Below, one piece after another: positions 33,481 to 50,229 of a stretch of 64,000 nucleotides of DNA (position 1 is the stretch's first letter; the number at the start of each line of letters is the position of its first letter). Source of the DNA: Diogma glabrata. Lineage: Eukaryota; Arthropoda; Insecta; Diptera; Cylindrotomidae. The position numbers and the translations under genes were made by a program. The notes under the pieces were generated by a model. It made no database searches, had not been told where the DNA came from, and saw nothing but the letters and a program-made list of their open reading frames with translations. The stretch covers positions 101,868,462 through 101,932,461 of the forward strand of contig OY856188.1 in NCBI GenBank assembly GCA_963693315.1, in the 5' to 3' direction.

Positions 33481-35621
33481 ATGTCAGAATTACAATTGGT
33501 TGATGGCATTTTATACGATGAATTTGGCCAAACCGTTGAATTTGTTGACTGTTATCCGTCTACTAATCTAACATTCATTTCAAACCAGGTTGCTCCTGAA
33601 CCTGAATTACCCAACGAAGTGGAAGCATCAACTGTAACCGAAGATGATGATGACGAAATAAAGCTAAAAAACATACTTCGAGATTTTGATTTAGAACAAT
33701 TGTTACCAGATTTAAAAGGTAAGTTAATGAGTTTTTAACAATTAGTGTACAATTAAATTCAATATTAATTACTTCCAGCTGTTGGCATAACGTATAGAAG
33801 TTTACGGTATGTTACAAAAGATGAAATATACGGTGCTATAACATCATTTGGATTAAGAGCAGAGTTTCGAGAAAAACTTCTAATTTGGAAAAAGAAAACG
33901 GTAGTTTGTTACACAGATAATTTTTGCAATCAATTATAATTTTTTTCATTTTAGTTCGGTATTGATAACAGCACTATTTCTGTAAATTCAAAGGTAGATG
34001 ACTGGTTGGTTAAAAATTTAATAACTCCAAATACCCCGTCCACATCGCGGTCAACCGTCAAAACTGCTCTACCTTGCAGTCCTTGTTCGCATCTGGTATA
34101 AAATACGTAACTAATCATAATGAATTTAGTTTACATTTTTTTTCTCTAAATAAAGGATGTCGAAAGTCTTCTAAACGAAACCTCAAAAGGAAGATCAATA
34201 ATCAGTGCGTTTAAAACGAATACAACTCTATCAAATATCAATCGAGACGACATTATATCAATTTTGATAGAAGAGATAATATGCAGTGATACGTATTTAA
34301 GACCGTGTGATTTTCCACCGTTAATAGACCAAATTTGCAATCTATTTCCTACTGAAAAAGAAGCAAAGGTAAAAAAATATCGCAATTCTACTGTACGAAA
34401 TATGTAAATTATATTTTTTTTTAGGAATATTACTTTATTTCACGCGAGAGTAAATCAAATCCCAAAGGTAAATTATACTCTAAATACGTAAACGTGCGCC
34501 ATAAGCGTCGCAAAACATTTGCTTACACTAGTACGGAGCCAACAGAAAACATTGAGGAGCCACAAACTGAGGTTGACGAAACTATAGGCAAAGCATTGAA
34601 GTTATTTTTAGCACGAGATAGCGCAGATTGGGAGGAAATATGCGATAAATGGCAAAAAATCTTCAGTTTACGGCAGCGAGAGCTTAAACAACTGACAAAT
34701 GTTGAATTTTTAAAGGAATGGCCAAAGTTTACAGATTCTCGGGCTCCTAAATTGGTATGTTTTGACTTGTTTATACTCCTAAATTCTTTTCTTTGATTTT
34801 GATGCGCAACGTCCTTATAATTATACATTTTTATTTTAACTATGTTGCAAAATATTCAAGTAAATTATGTACTTAATTTTATTTACCCTTTTGCTACACA
34901 CTTTGTTTTACAATAGCTTATGATCGAAATCGGTTGTGTAAGGATGAAGTAAATTTTATCTTAGTTGATTGAAAATCTTTAATTAGTATTTTTTTATTTT
35001 TATATTTAGTAGAAGCAATTAAATTAATTTGTTATTATTATTTGATTTCTTTGCTTTGTTGACAACAAATAAACTAATTAAATAATATATTTTCACAGAT
35101 CAATATCGATTTCAAAATTATATATCCGCACAAAGATCTATGTTTGTATGCCAAATGGGATTTTTTAAACAAAAAATACAATCATATTACGAAATAAATA
35201 TTCATAATAATTGTTGCAAACAATTATTTTCCCTTACAAAATCAACCACAAATAAAGGTGAGTTTTTATTCTAATAAATATTGTATAAATTCATTTTGAA
35301 TCACATTTTACAGATGCCGAAGACTATTTGTTAACCATATTACTTAATTCAGTAATATTACCAACTGCTCGCTTCAAAGACAGAAACGGAAAAAATAAAC
35401 GAAAGGTCACCATTAGCGATGCACAAGAAAGTTTTGTTATGCGGCTTACATGCATCAACGACTACGAAAACAAAATCAACGAATTAGTGCAGAAATACTA
35501 TTCAATCGGAACCACCATTCAACCTTTCCTAATTGTAGAAGGTGAATCTACTATACATGACTTAAAATCACCAGCCATAACATCGCTTCTTCGTTATTGT
35601 GAAAACACAAGTTCTAACTAA
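33481..35621 (+). CDS. SAMD3-like multi-exon gene
   Basis: Seven exons with GT-AG borders fit: 33481-33718, 33779-33900, 33955-34095, 34156-34368, 34425-34754, 35099-35257, 35314-35621. Exons 1-2 encode a SAM-like helical domain (LKNILRDFDLEQLLPDL and TKDEIYGAITSFGLRAEFRE). Exon 4 has PPLIDQICNLFPTEKEA; exon 5 has GKLYSKYVNVRHKRR, a hallmark of the family, then WEEICDKWQ and FLKEWPKF. Exons 6-7 hold the YPHK...WDF and LLTILLNSVILPTARF segments. Phases agree across all introns except for one missing base in the T6 run 35161-35166. The usual C-terminal FVE/YPKE segment is absent, and the frame stops at 35621, three bases before the next ATG. SAM domains mediate protein or RNA contacts; the role here is unknown. 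Confidence 0.7.
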
Positions 35622-35624
35622 AAC

Positions 35625-38076
35625 ATGTTTCTGTGTTTTAAATGCTCAGCCACTTTTACCAGTACAATTTCTCTAAAAAGTCATTTAAAAAATAACCATC
35701 AAATTAAAGCGAAAATAATCTCACTTCAGTACAAACAAGACAATTGCAATCAGTTATTTGATAATTATACAGGTTTCTGTAATCATTTAAAAAGATTTCA
35801 CAAAACTTTTTCTATTGTTTCATCTGAACAAAATAAGCCTAGTTCTAAAATTCTAAATTCTAAAAATTCTGATGCATTGAAGTCTATGGTTGGTACTAGC
35901 AGCCAATGTTCAGATCAAAATGCAGTACTCTTAAGCCCAAGTATTAATACATCAACTAATAATTCCTACAAAGTAGTATGTAATTTAAAAAAAAAGCAGT
36001 TTGTTTATCTCTAAGTTTTTACTCTCAAAATAGGATGCCTCGAATGGAAGTACTTGAAATACAAAAACTAATATCTGAGTTACTTTTAGCTGTATCAGAC
36101 TCTATACAATATATATTAAATGACCATAAACTACAAGGAGAACATAAAGATTTAGCATGTATACTAGATTTCTGTAAAAATCCGTTTCAGGATATTAGTT
36201 CAGAGTATCGATTAATTAAAATACTAAAGGAAATGACTTTGTATGAAGATCCAAAATCATTCATTATCAAGAACATGGTAACTGACAAAATTGTTCGAAG
36301 TAATCCAACTTTAACTCCTAAGACATCCAACATTTATATTATGCCATTACGTTTCAAATTCAAAGCCATTTTCGAAATTCCAAATCTTTTACACGATACT
36401 CTAAAAAATACTAAATATTTTTTGACCGATCCAGGTTTGCAAAATTTTGCCAGTGGAGATATTTTTAAACTAAAAATACAAAAATTTAACTATAAGTTGG
36501 TCCTACCATATATTCTATACTTTGACGATTTTCAAATTAATAACCCCCTCGGTAGCCATACATTTCCTATTTGTGGTTGTTACTTTAGTTTCCCAACAAT
36601 GCCTCAGTACTTGTTATCCAAATTAGAATATATTTTCCATGGTGCCTTTATCTCAACAACTGATTTAAAGAATTGTGGAAACGAAATTTCATTTTACCAT
36701 TTAGTAGAAGAATTAAAGCTTTTAGAAGAAGGTATTGAAATAACTACACAAAATGAAATATATAAAGTTCACTTTATATTAGGTCTTATAATCGGTGATA
36801 ATTTAGGCGTCAATAGCATTTTGGGCTTTGTTCAGTCTTTCAATTCAAAAAGATATTGTCGTGTTTGCTATAGAACTCGAGGTGAAATGAAATAAGATGT
36901 CTTAGAAAGTCCACATCTATTAAGAAATAAGGAAAATTATTCAAATCAGTTAGTCGAAAATAACTTTCAAGAAACTGGGTTGAAAACAAATTGTATTTTC
37001 AATGAACTAGATAATTTTCATGTAACAGAAAACTTTTTTTTGATATCATGCATGATATTTTAGAGGGTATTTGTGTTTATGATCTGTGCCACATATTGTT
37101 GACAATATTAAATGATGAAAATATCGTAACATTAGATATTATAAATTGTAGAAAAACATTATTTCAGTACGGCGAAGCAGAGGTGGGAAATATTTCGTCA
37201 CCCTTAGATCTTAAAAGACTTAAAAATTTTAGCCGTAAAATGACCGCAAGTGAAACTTTAACCTTTACAAGATTTTTGCCGTTGATGATAGGTGATTTAG
37301 TTAACGTAGAAAACGAAAGCTGGAAGCTTTTGACTTACCTCATAGAGATTACAGATTTTTTACTAAGACCAAATTATATACCAGACGAGCTAGCTTATTT
37401 GCAAAATTTAATTAAAAAACATCATTTATTGTACATTAAACTTTATGGTCCTACTCTGAAACCGAAACATCATTTTTTGGTGCACTACGTCACGGCTATA
37501 AGAAAATGCGGCCCATTAAAATTTGTCTGGTCCATGCGTTTTGAGGCGAAACATAAATATGCAAAAAGTTATTTTAATAATATAACTTCTAGAAAAAATT
37601 CGCCTTACACATTATCAGTTAAATGTGCTTTAACATTTTCCAAATTTTTATTGGATCATGAGAGTGGTTATGAACCACCATTTAATTTAGATGCATTTGA
37701 ACTGGTAAATTTAACAACGAAATCGTATTTTTCTAAAATAGTTGGTGTTGAAAATATTAATTTTAATGCAATACAACTATCAAATAAATTTAACTATAAA
37801 GGAACTGTATATAAAAATAATTATTATTTGGCAAGAAGCGTAAATTTATCATTTGAATTATATAAAATAGAAAGCTTCATTTACGAAAAAGATAACATAT
37901 TTATTTTAAGTTACCCAATTGAAGTAATAATTTTTGATAAACATTTTCAGTCATATGAAATAGGCAGAAAAATTGAAAATATTATTATTAAAAATATATC
38001 TTATTTTACAAGTCCTCCATTAAATTTACATCAAATTAACAATGGTAAAACTTATGTAAAAAATAAATTTATATGA
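35625..38076 (+). CDS. C2H2 plus putative DDE-nuclease orphan gene, broken as read
   Basis: It starts at ATG 35625 with two C2H2-like fingers (CFKCSATFTSTISLKSHLKNNH and a degenerate second one), then Ser/Asn-rich linker, then a large conserved region. Readable parts are 35625-36014, 36035-36895 and 37048-38076. Joins at the A9 run 35987-35995 and T8 run 37034-37041 each need one base, and there is one TAA at 36893-36895. Conserved motifs: YFDDFQINNPLGSH, IGDNLGVNSILGFVQSF with RYCRVC, MHDILEGIC, PKHHFLVHY and MRFEAKH. Families with this pattern are widespread in fish, cnidarians and insects. The Asp-Asp-Glu placement recalls the KDZ/Plavaka type of transposase, but that is inference. A poly(A) signal AATAAA lies at 38115-38120. 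Confidence 0.65.
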
Positions 38077-38323
38077 ATTACTGTATATAATACTGTTATG
38101 GAGTAAAGTTGAATAATAAAGTTGGTTATTAATTATAAAAATAAATGGAAATTGCGTTTATTATTTATATTGTTGATCAGGTTGATGATAGTGTTCATAA
38201 GAGCTTGTAGTAATGTAAGTATTTTAGTACAAAAATATATAAATGGAATCCCAAAAAATCCCAAAGAATATAATAATATATAATTAGCGAAATATAACTA
38301 GTGTTCTATTATTAAAATAAATT

Positions 38324-39720
<1,397 letters not shown>

Positions 39721-40168
39721 AAGATTGTTGATTATTTTTTTTATTTCTATGAAATTAGGCTCGATGTCAATACTGTTACCGTTACCGTTCCCAGCTGAAC
39801 GATAACTTTTCAAAATGAAAGTAATCAATAACATTTTTACATCGAGAGTAGCGCTTCCAAAATTTCCGTTTTGTCAATACTGACAAAGTTTCTCACGTTA
39901 ACGGTGTAGTACCAATACTCTAGAAAATAGAATAAGTAAAACACTTTTTTTAGAAAAGTTATTGAAATATATATAAACAAAATATTTAAATTAGACTTTA
40001 GTCAGATTTATTTTATTTCAATTAGTAAAAAGAATACTTTTAATTATTATTTGCAGTAAAAAAACACACAAACAATTTTATAAAGATTAGTGTTGCAATA
40101 AACTTTTAATAGAATTTCAATAAATATTCTTCTATCTATCTTCTTCTATCTTCTATCTTCTATCTTCT
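39721..40168. other. AT-rich spacer ending in a TTCTATC repeat
   Basis: No gene is seen. From about 40124 to 40170 the sequence is a pyrimidine microsatellite of TTCTATC and CTTCTA units leading into the Helitron-like terminus. Confidence 0.5.
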
Positions 40169-40700
40169 TCTATATAAATAAAAATATAAATGTTCGTTTG
40201 TTCAAAATAGGTAATCTCCTTAAGTACTGGATCGATTCCTTTGAAATTTGGACGATTAGTTGCATTTCAATAACGGCGGGGTTTTACATGATTTTTTTTA
40301 AGCTGTATATGTTTCATAACATAGGCTGTCAACAAGGCAACAAGGACAAGTTTTTCACCTGTTGTATTCTCAGTTAACTCAATGTTATGGTCGAGTTTCA
40401 CTTCATGCTTAATTTGATCGATTAGTTTTGTATAGTGATCAGTCAATAGATTATTTTGTGTCCTTTTTTCGGTAGGACCGTCCTCCTTTGGAGCAAGAAG
40501 ATCCTCCGTCCTCATTTACTATAGAGATGTCCTCTTTATTCGTTTTATTTATTTTATCAATGAATTTTATTTTCAAATTAAAACATGCTTCTCTGTCGGA
40601 AGAGCAAAACGTCGTATTGCTTTCGTGTTTAATGAATTTTATTTTCTCACAAATTTGCAATACTCATTGCTCGCTCGCATTGTAAACTTTTGATCGAAAA
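40169..40700 (+). mobile_element. Helitron-like 5' end with a reverse-strand ORF
   Basis: TCTATATAAATAAAAAT (40169) followed by ATGTTCGTTTGTTC and CTGGATCGATTCCTTTGAAATTTGG has the form of the 5' end of many insect Helitrons. No 3' CTAG end was located, so the right border is arbitrary. On the reverse strand two overlapping open frames (40515-40267 and 40660-40451) encode a Lys/Glu-rich peptide with HYTKLIDQIKHEVKLDHNIE near its middle. They may be one frameshifted coding stretch captured by the element. I do not recognise it. Confidence 0.35.
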
Positions 40701-40778
40701 TAAACTAGTTCATTAAACATCTCAACAATAAAGTACTATTATACAGTTAGTTTCTTAGGTGCCTTTGCGTGTCAAAAC

Positions 40779-41742
40779 ATGGATGCAATGAAAAATGCTG
40801 GAAAATACGGTCGAAAATTCACTGAGTTTCATTTTTATAGAAAACTCACAAATGCAACAAAAATTAAACGAGATTGGCTAATCTATTCACCGTCAGCCGA
40901 AGCAGTTTTTTGTTTTGTATGCCGTTTATTTGGTGATTTAAATGGAAAATCGCAAGCATTTTCATTAAAAAGGTTCAATAATTGGAATAATTCATCACAT
41001 TTCGAAGCATGAAGAGTCTAAGTATCACATGACCAATAATTTTACATATAAAATGCGTATCAAAAATGAACTTACTTTCGAGAAATCTTTTAATAATACA
41101 ACTAAAATTGCATCACGAGGACTTGCTTTTCGTGGTCACGATGAAATTTTAGGATCAAAACAAAATTGAAACTTTCTTGGATCTCTTAAATTATTGGCTA
41201 AATTTAATCCCTTTTTACAAGAACATATTTCTCGTTTTGGCAATAAAGGAAAAGGTACACTCTTTTCATGTAACATTGACAAATGATTTTTTTTTATTAT
41301 TCGGAATATGTTTAGGAAAAGTATCGTATCTTTCAAGCACAATTTGTGAAGAGAATTCACCCATATCATAGCAAAACATGTTAAAAATCACATTGCTTCG
41401 GAAATTATAGAGTCTCGATATTATTCGTTTAGTGTCGATTCCACTCAGGATGTGAGCCATACAGACCAGTTGTCTTTTTGTGTTCGATATGTTAAAAGTA
41501 ATACCATTTGTGAACGATTTATTTCATTTATTGAAATCGAAGGTCATGCATCGAATTATCTTTTCCACATTGAAAACGAAATAAACGTTGATAATTGTAG
41601 AGGCCAGTCATATGACAACGCTTGCAATATGGCAGGTATTTATGGTGGCCTACAAAGATTGATTCGTCAAACAAATGAAACAGCAATTTTTGTCCCTTGC
41701 TCTGCTCATTCATTAAATTTAGTCGGTAAATATAGTGTTTAA
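40779..41742 (+). pseudogene. hAT transposase remnant, second copy (TTF zinc finger, DUF4371)
   Basis: A TTF-type finger (RDWLIYSPSAEAVFCFVCRLFG, 40873-40935) is followed, in other frames, by GSLKLLAKFNPFLQEHI, RYYSFSVDSTQDVSHTDQLSFCVRYV (first catalytic Asp region), NCRGQSYDNACNMAGIYGGLQ and FVPCSAHSLNLVG. Stops at 41011 and around 41166 and 41285 break it. The C-terminal dimerisation domain is gone. It is a sibling of the copy at 39.1-39.7 kb, which lacks the finger. Confidence 0.8.
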
Positions 41743-41872
41743 CATAACAAAGCGGTGGTAACAGGTTTGATAAAAAAATCGAAAATATTGATAAGTCAAT
41801 TCGAAAATATTTTGATGCTTGTCCTCTGAAAAAGTGTACTAACCAAGTTTAATTTTATGAATCGAGCATTAC

Positions 41873-42030
41873 AAAATAGTATATTAAGAAACTAGCTTCA
41901 TAATCGACGATTTTATCGCACGCAATCTGTTTAGAAAACGACCCGCGCAGCGGGGAGTTTTCTAAAGGATAAGTGCGATAAAACGTCTTATGAAACGAGT
42001 TTTTTATACTATTTTTTCTATTTTGCATTT
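41873..42030. repeat. foldback, about 158 bp
   Basis: Outer arms AAATAGTATA with TATACTATTT, middle arms CTTCATAATCGACGATTTTATCGCAC with GTGCGATAAAACGTCTTATGAA (imperfect), and an inner hairpin TTAGAAAAC/GTTTTCTAA around a GC-rich centre (CCCGCGCAGCGGGG). A separate small hairpin CATTTCGATAC/GTATCGAAATG lies at about 42252-42285. Confidence 0.65.
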
Positions 42031-42835
42031 TTTGTCTTGAAATTTTAAAAAATGTGTATTTTATTAAAAAATAGTCAATTTGAAATTTTGTTATTATTAC
42101 TAATTATTTAAATTAATTAAAATATTTAACACTAGTTTAGATATTCTGATTAATTTTATTTACATAATTATTCGTTTTAATGTTCACTGACGTTTGTATG
42201 ACCAATGTGACCAACCTTGAAAGACAAAACTTTTGCGTATCGTAATGAAAGCCATTTCGATACGCATTTGGGTATCGAAATGACTTTATTTTAGACGCAA
42301 AATAGAAAAAAATATTTAACGCATTAGTTTTTTTAGTCCGTCACAGCGAATGTTTAATACAACAACAAAAAACCATAAATTGTATGTGGTTTTACTTGTA
42401 CGATTTTAAAATGCGTGAGAAGATAGCGGACAGCTAGATATCGCACAAGTTTAGGCAAACCCTTTAGCACTATAGTAGCAAATAAAACTAAAATTATTAT
42501 TTTTAAAAACCAAATCATTTTGATTTTCTATATAAAGTTTAGTTGTCGTGGTTAACATATTTTTTATTTATAACAAATTAAAATATGAGTAAAATCATAT
42601 TCCGAACTTTATTATATTAGTATTGTTACGATTCTACATAATTAATCCCAACGAAATGCAACACAAAATTGTATTCAACCTCAAGTTCTCCTAAGCAATA
42701 TTTCAGAACTAAGATCAGTATCAAAACATAAAATAAAATAATGCCATAGATTTCATCTGAATTTCTGGATCTTTGTAAAGAATGGATATACCTAAAATAT
42801 TTAAGAAATTAAGTAAAATTGTATATAAGGACTTT

Positions 42836-43035
42836 NNNNNNNNNNNNNNNNNNNNNNNNNNNNNNNNNNNNNNNNNNNNNNNNNNNNNNNNNNNNNNNNN
42901 NNNNNNNNNNNNNNNNNNNNNNNNNNNNNNNNNNNNNNNNNNNNNNNNNNNNNNNNNNNNNNNNNNNNNNNNNNNNNNNNNNNNNNNNNNNNNNNNNNNN
43001 NNNNNNNNNNNNNNNNNNNNNNNNNNNNNNNNNNN
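42836..43035. other. assembly gap, 200 N
   Basis: Exactly 200 undetermined bases, a conventional scaffold gap. The true distance is unknown. The flanks (42031-42835 and 43036-43897) hold no gene I can support. Confidence 1.
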
Positions 43036-43894
43036 GTTTATGTGTCACGAGAAAAAACCGTACGCTAAATAAAATAAATAAAAATCTTTAAAATAAAACA
43101 AAAACAGAAGTTTCTATCTTTAATAGAACCGAAGTTATGAATTTTTGAAAATAAGTCTTCAAGTCAAAAATTAAGAAATTCTCGAAATTTAGAACCCTAA
43201 AAAGAACTCCCAAAAAAATCTCGAACATGTATATTTTTTCTTTCGATTAAAACCCCTAAAAAATAGTCAGCCAAATCAAAAATGTGTCGGTCAGATTTTG
43301 TCCAAATCTGTTCGATTTGTAAAAGATATGTGCGTAATGTACGTAAAAGATTTTTCTAAATCGCTTAAACCAAAATCACCTTATCTCGAACAAATTCAAA
43401 TTTGAAATGTATTTAATTTTACATCAAAATATCTCTTAGTTTTAACTTTTAAGAATTAACCATAAAGAAAAATAAAATGAGATCTAAAATAAATTAAAAC
43501 AATATTCTCTCAAACAAAAGAAATTTAAAACCAAAATTCTCTAGGAATGATTTTTTCAATTCATTATTTTTCTCAAATTTTATATGAATATTTTAAGAGG
43601 AAATATACAATATTTGTTATTCTTGTATTTTATTTTGTATGAATAGATGAATGAATTTAGCGAGCGCATTATTTTGCATTTATAAGAACTGTTTAGTGTA
43701 TTTAATGTTTTGCGATTGTTGATTGCGAATGCGTTGCGTGTTTGTTGAAATCATATAAGTATGGTAGCAAAGTAGCAAAAGATATGTAAATGTAATTTCA
43801 AATTAAGCGAAATTCTAAATTTTTAATTGTTTCAAATAAAACATGAAATGATTACGGAAGCACTCATTCCAATCAATATATAGAGGATTCGTGC

Positions 43895-46783
<2,889 letters not shown>

Positions 46784-46832
46784 GTTTTAAATTTAAGTTT
46801 TTAATATTTTAATTTATAATTTATCCAAACAG

Positions 46833-47598
46833 AAAAGCTTTGCAGTGAAATTAAAAGTTTGAAAACGTTAGTTTCAAAAGTTTTATTAATGTTATCCGAT
46901 AAAAATTATGTATCTGATTCGGCAGATCTACATTCAGAATTTGAACTTCCGATTCAATCCAAGACTCAATTAAGTGTGTTCGAGAGTAAATTAAAAAATA
47001 ATATTGCAGCTACTCAATATGTGAGTTTAAAATTTCAATTAAACAAATTAAGTCGTTGTCACATGATAGAAACTTATACCGGTTTACTATGCAACGATAT
47101 TCTAACTTTTGATTAAATGAAATCTTGCTTTAATCTTAAATGGTCCAGTACTGTATTTTTATTCTCTTTGTTTTTTTAAGAAAAACATTGTCAAGCAAAT
47201 CGGAGGTACATCGGAGGAGACTTTCGAAAAGCATATAAGGAATGCGTTGGTTATCACCATATCAGATGTGATGGCGTACCGAATGTCATGGACGGGTGCC
47301 AAAGACACGATTATGGCAAAACATATAATCCACATGGCGCTGATAAAAGGTAATTGTTTGTCTATATAGTAACTCAAGATCGAAAAGCTTAAGTGCTTTA
47401 AAGTCACTTCATTTCTTGTATAGAAAAATATTTTTTAATCCTGATGTATTTTTAGATGTAATTAGCCAAAAATGGATTAATGCAGACGAAACCAACATAG
47501 AGCATGTAATAAAAAGTTGGCTACAGCATGCTGGCGATCGTTTGAAACTAAACGAAAACAGCAACAAGGTGCAGTGCAGTGATAATATTAGTAAATAA
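46833..47598 (+). CDS. DUF4806 gene, three 3' exons
   Basis: Acceptor CAG at 46832, then exons 46833-47020, 47181-47349 and 47424-47598 with consensus GT/AG borders. Exon 1 reads EKLCSEIKSLKTLVSKV, a coiled-coil lead-in, then SEFELPIQSKTQLSVFESKL, the start of DUF4806. Exon 2 has VKQIGGTSEETFEKHIRNAL and MAYRMSWTGAKDTIMAK, the core of the domain. Exon 3 has FFNPDVFLDVISQKW and WLQHAGDRL and ends at TAA 47598. Phases fit between exons 1 and 2, while exon 3 is off by one base, explained by one missing base in the T6 run 47431-47436. The first exons are not seen upstream, where Helitron and (AT)n lie. DUF4806 proteins are an expanded insect orphan family of unknown function. Confidence 0.7.
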
Positions 47599-48370
47599 AT
47601 ACTAAATAATTAGTTTATACGTTGTTTTTTTAATTTGTTACTTAACCAATATATGTATTCGAATTATTTATTTAAGAATTAAATAAAAAATGAATTATTA
47701 CGTTAAATGATGATTTTAATTATTTAAAATAACCTAAAATTGGAAATCAAGAATCTAATATCTTTTTGATAACTCTAATATGTCATCATTCAGAACAGTG
47801 AACGTGTCGTATTATAAACTGTTAATTAAACATAAAGTGACAATTAACGGAATAGTAAACTTGGAATGTTGCTTAATGATAATCAAACATAATGTAACTA
47901 AATTAATTCAAGTCAATTTATCAGAATAAAGTGTATTAATAATTACTAAATTCTGTAGTTTGCTAATGTAAAATGGCGCATTGTTTGTTTTAATGTTAAA
48001 GGCGCATTTTACAAACCATGTCACAGCAATTTAATAAAAAACTGTATTGTGTGGTCAAATTCATCGTGTTTCTTTGCCATTGTAGCCACTGTGAATATTT
48101 TGTCAAAACAAGTACAACGTTTTCATCATTCAGTATCGCAACTTCAATTCACATTGAACACTGCATTTGTAGCTGGTCTGCAGGATCATTCATACAGTGC
48201 TACCCAATATTTGCATCAACTTGAATCTCATTGGACGACGTGATCGTCTGGACTCAACATAAGCGGTGAGTCCTTTTTTGTGATACATATTAATAGTGTG
48301 CTTTATTGACAGAACATCCAGTATAGCTTCTACACCGTGCTATCGATCGATATTCTGATTACATCATTTA
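47599..48370. other. no gene seen
   Basis: AT-rich DNA. Two overlapping short open frames at 48018-48243 have no recognisable motif. Confidence 0.4.
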
Positions 48371-48374
48371 TGTT

Positions 48375-48850
48375 TAATAATGTATTGGAGCTTATATTTT
48401 ATCGAATATTGTGAGCTCTGTTTGTTTATTGCTGTTGAAGATTTACCATTATATTGGAACTTATATATTCATCGAACATCAATGTATTGGAGCTTATATT
48501 TTATCGAATATTAATGAGCTCTGTTTGTTTGTGGCTGTTGAAGATTTATCATTTTATTGGAACTTATATTTTATCGAACATATTGGAGCTTATATTCCAT
48601 CGTATTGGAGCTTATATTCCATCGAAGATTAATGAGCTCTGTTTGTTTATTGCTGTATCGAACATCATTGTTTTGGAATTTATATTTCATCGAACGTTAT
48701 TGAGCTTGTTTTATTTATTACCTTGAAAGATATATCATTCTATTGGAACTTATATTTCATCGAACATCATTGTATTGGAGTTTTATTTCATCAAACATTA
48801 TTGAGCTTCGTTTATTTACTACCTTTGAAGATACATCACTTACGTTTAAT
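48375..48850. repeat. degenerate minisatellite
   Basis: Repeats of ATTGGAGCTTATATTTTATCGAA and GAGCTCTGTTTGTTTATTGCTGTTGAAGAT alternate with a period near 102-110 bp; the first starts are near 48382 and 48484. About four imperfect units are seen. The apparent reading frames here only translate the repeat. Confidence 0.8.
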
Positions 48851-49314
48851 AATTGAGTGGTCAACTGGGTGTCATCGTTATCAACCAAAAATCAACTACA
48901 GTCCACTACTTCACACCCTTTGATCAACAACGTATAAAATAAAAATGTGTTTTAATGTAAGAACTGTATATAAGGTTTACTCAGAGAAAACAAACCTGAT
49001 TTCGAATTGAAAAAATTCAAAGGATTCACAAAGTGACTTGAGTTTGATTACACTCTCCCATAACCATTGATAATTTTTTCATACAGCGGAACACACTTGC
49101 TGAATCTTGTCATATCGCAGACTATAGTTAAACTAGAACAGATAGCAAATAACATAAACCTGTTTAAAATAGAGCTCAATAAACATATATCCCAATGGTT
49201 TCTTGTTCAGTTTTACTACAGTCAGTACACCAAACTAGACCGCTCGAATGGCGAATCAAATAAATCATTGTCTAAATAATTCAATACTTTAGCTTCGAAT
49301 TTTCTCTTCCGACT

Positions 49315-49960
49315 ATTCACTATGATGCCATTCACATTGTCAACAACACGACTGAGGTTATTCCTCAACCTGTTGAAACCATTCTCAGCTACGGACTCAA
49401 ATTCTCCATCCTAATAAATCTTCTTTTGACCACAAGATACAGTTTCTTTCAACCATCAACGATTTTTCTTCAAGACATGTGCTTCCTATCCTAACCAGAA
49501 CTATACTGTCATCAGTATGCTCATTAAGAGAGCTCAACATATGTTTATGAAGGAAGCCAACCAAAAACTGTCACATACTGATACTATCATTCAAAACTTT
49601 TATAGGCAAACCATATCCTTCATCAAATTTCACAAAGAGTTGACCATCCTTCCGTCGGACAAGGGTAACTTCACGGACATTATGTACTTTTCGGCGTACA
49701 AGAGCAAAATGTTATCTCTCGTATCGGACGCCTCTACCTATGTGAAACTAAATACGCAACCAACCGCGACCCTCATCAAGAAAACTAACAGTTTTGTAAA
49801 GACTTTACAAACGATTAAAAAGTTTAACGACAGCACAAAATTCAAAATATACGCAGACACATCATACCCACCCCGCATATATGGGTTGCCTTAGATTCAT
49901 AAGTCCAACGTCCCATTGCTTCTAATATATATGGGCCCTGGTAATACAACACTAATTTTA
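49315..49960 (+). pseudogene. Penelope-like element, RT fragment
   Basis: Broken frames give YGLKFS (about 49400), then the open stretch 49517-49894: LPSDKGNFTDIMYFSAYKSKM and PRIYGLP, followed after a stop by IHKSNVPL. The DKGN and YGLPKIHK-type motifs are characteristic of the N-terminal RT region of Penelope-like retroelements. RT motifs C to E and the GIY-YIG nuclease are absent here. Two nuclease fragments occur elsewhere (56.6-57.1 and 63.9-64.0 kb), but they are not contiguous with this piece. Confidence 0.75.
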
Positions 49961-50229
49961 ATTTTTAAGTTTTATCATAGAGGGCGTAAAAACTCAAATA
50001 TGTCAAATTTATAAACATGTTTTTTTATTTATGGCTCTTGTCATTTTAACCTTCAAGAAAGCAAGTCAAACTTTGTATTTCAACGTTGAGTTTCGTAATT
50101 ATGTATTTTTTCTATTATAAATAAATATTGTGAATTTAAATAAAGTACAATCATAATATAAATTCAGTAAATTGATTTTTTGAAAAATATTTTTTTTCAT
50201 GATCTACACAACATTATCATTACATTAAC

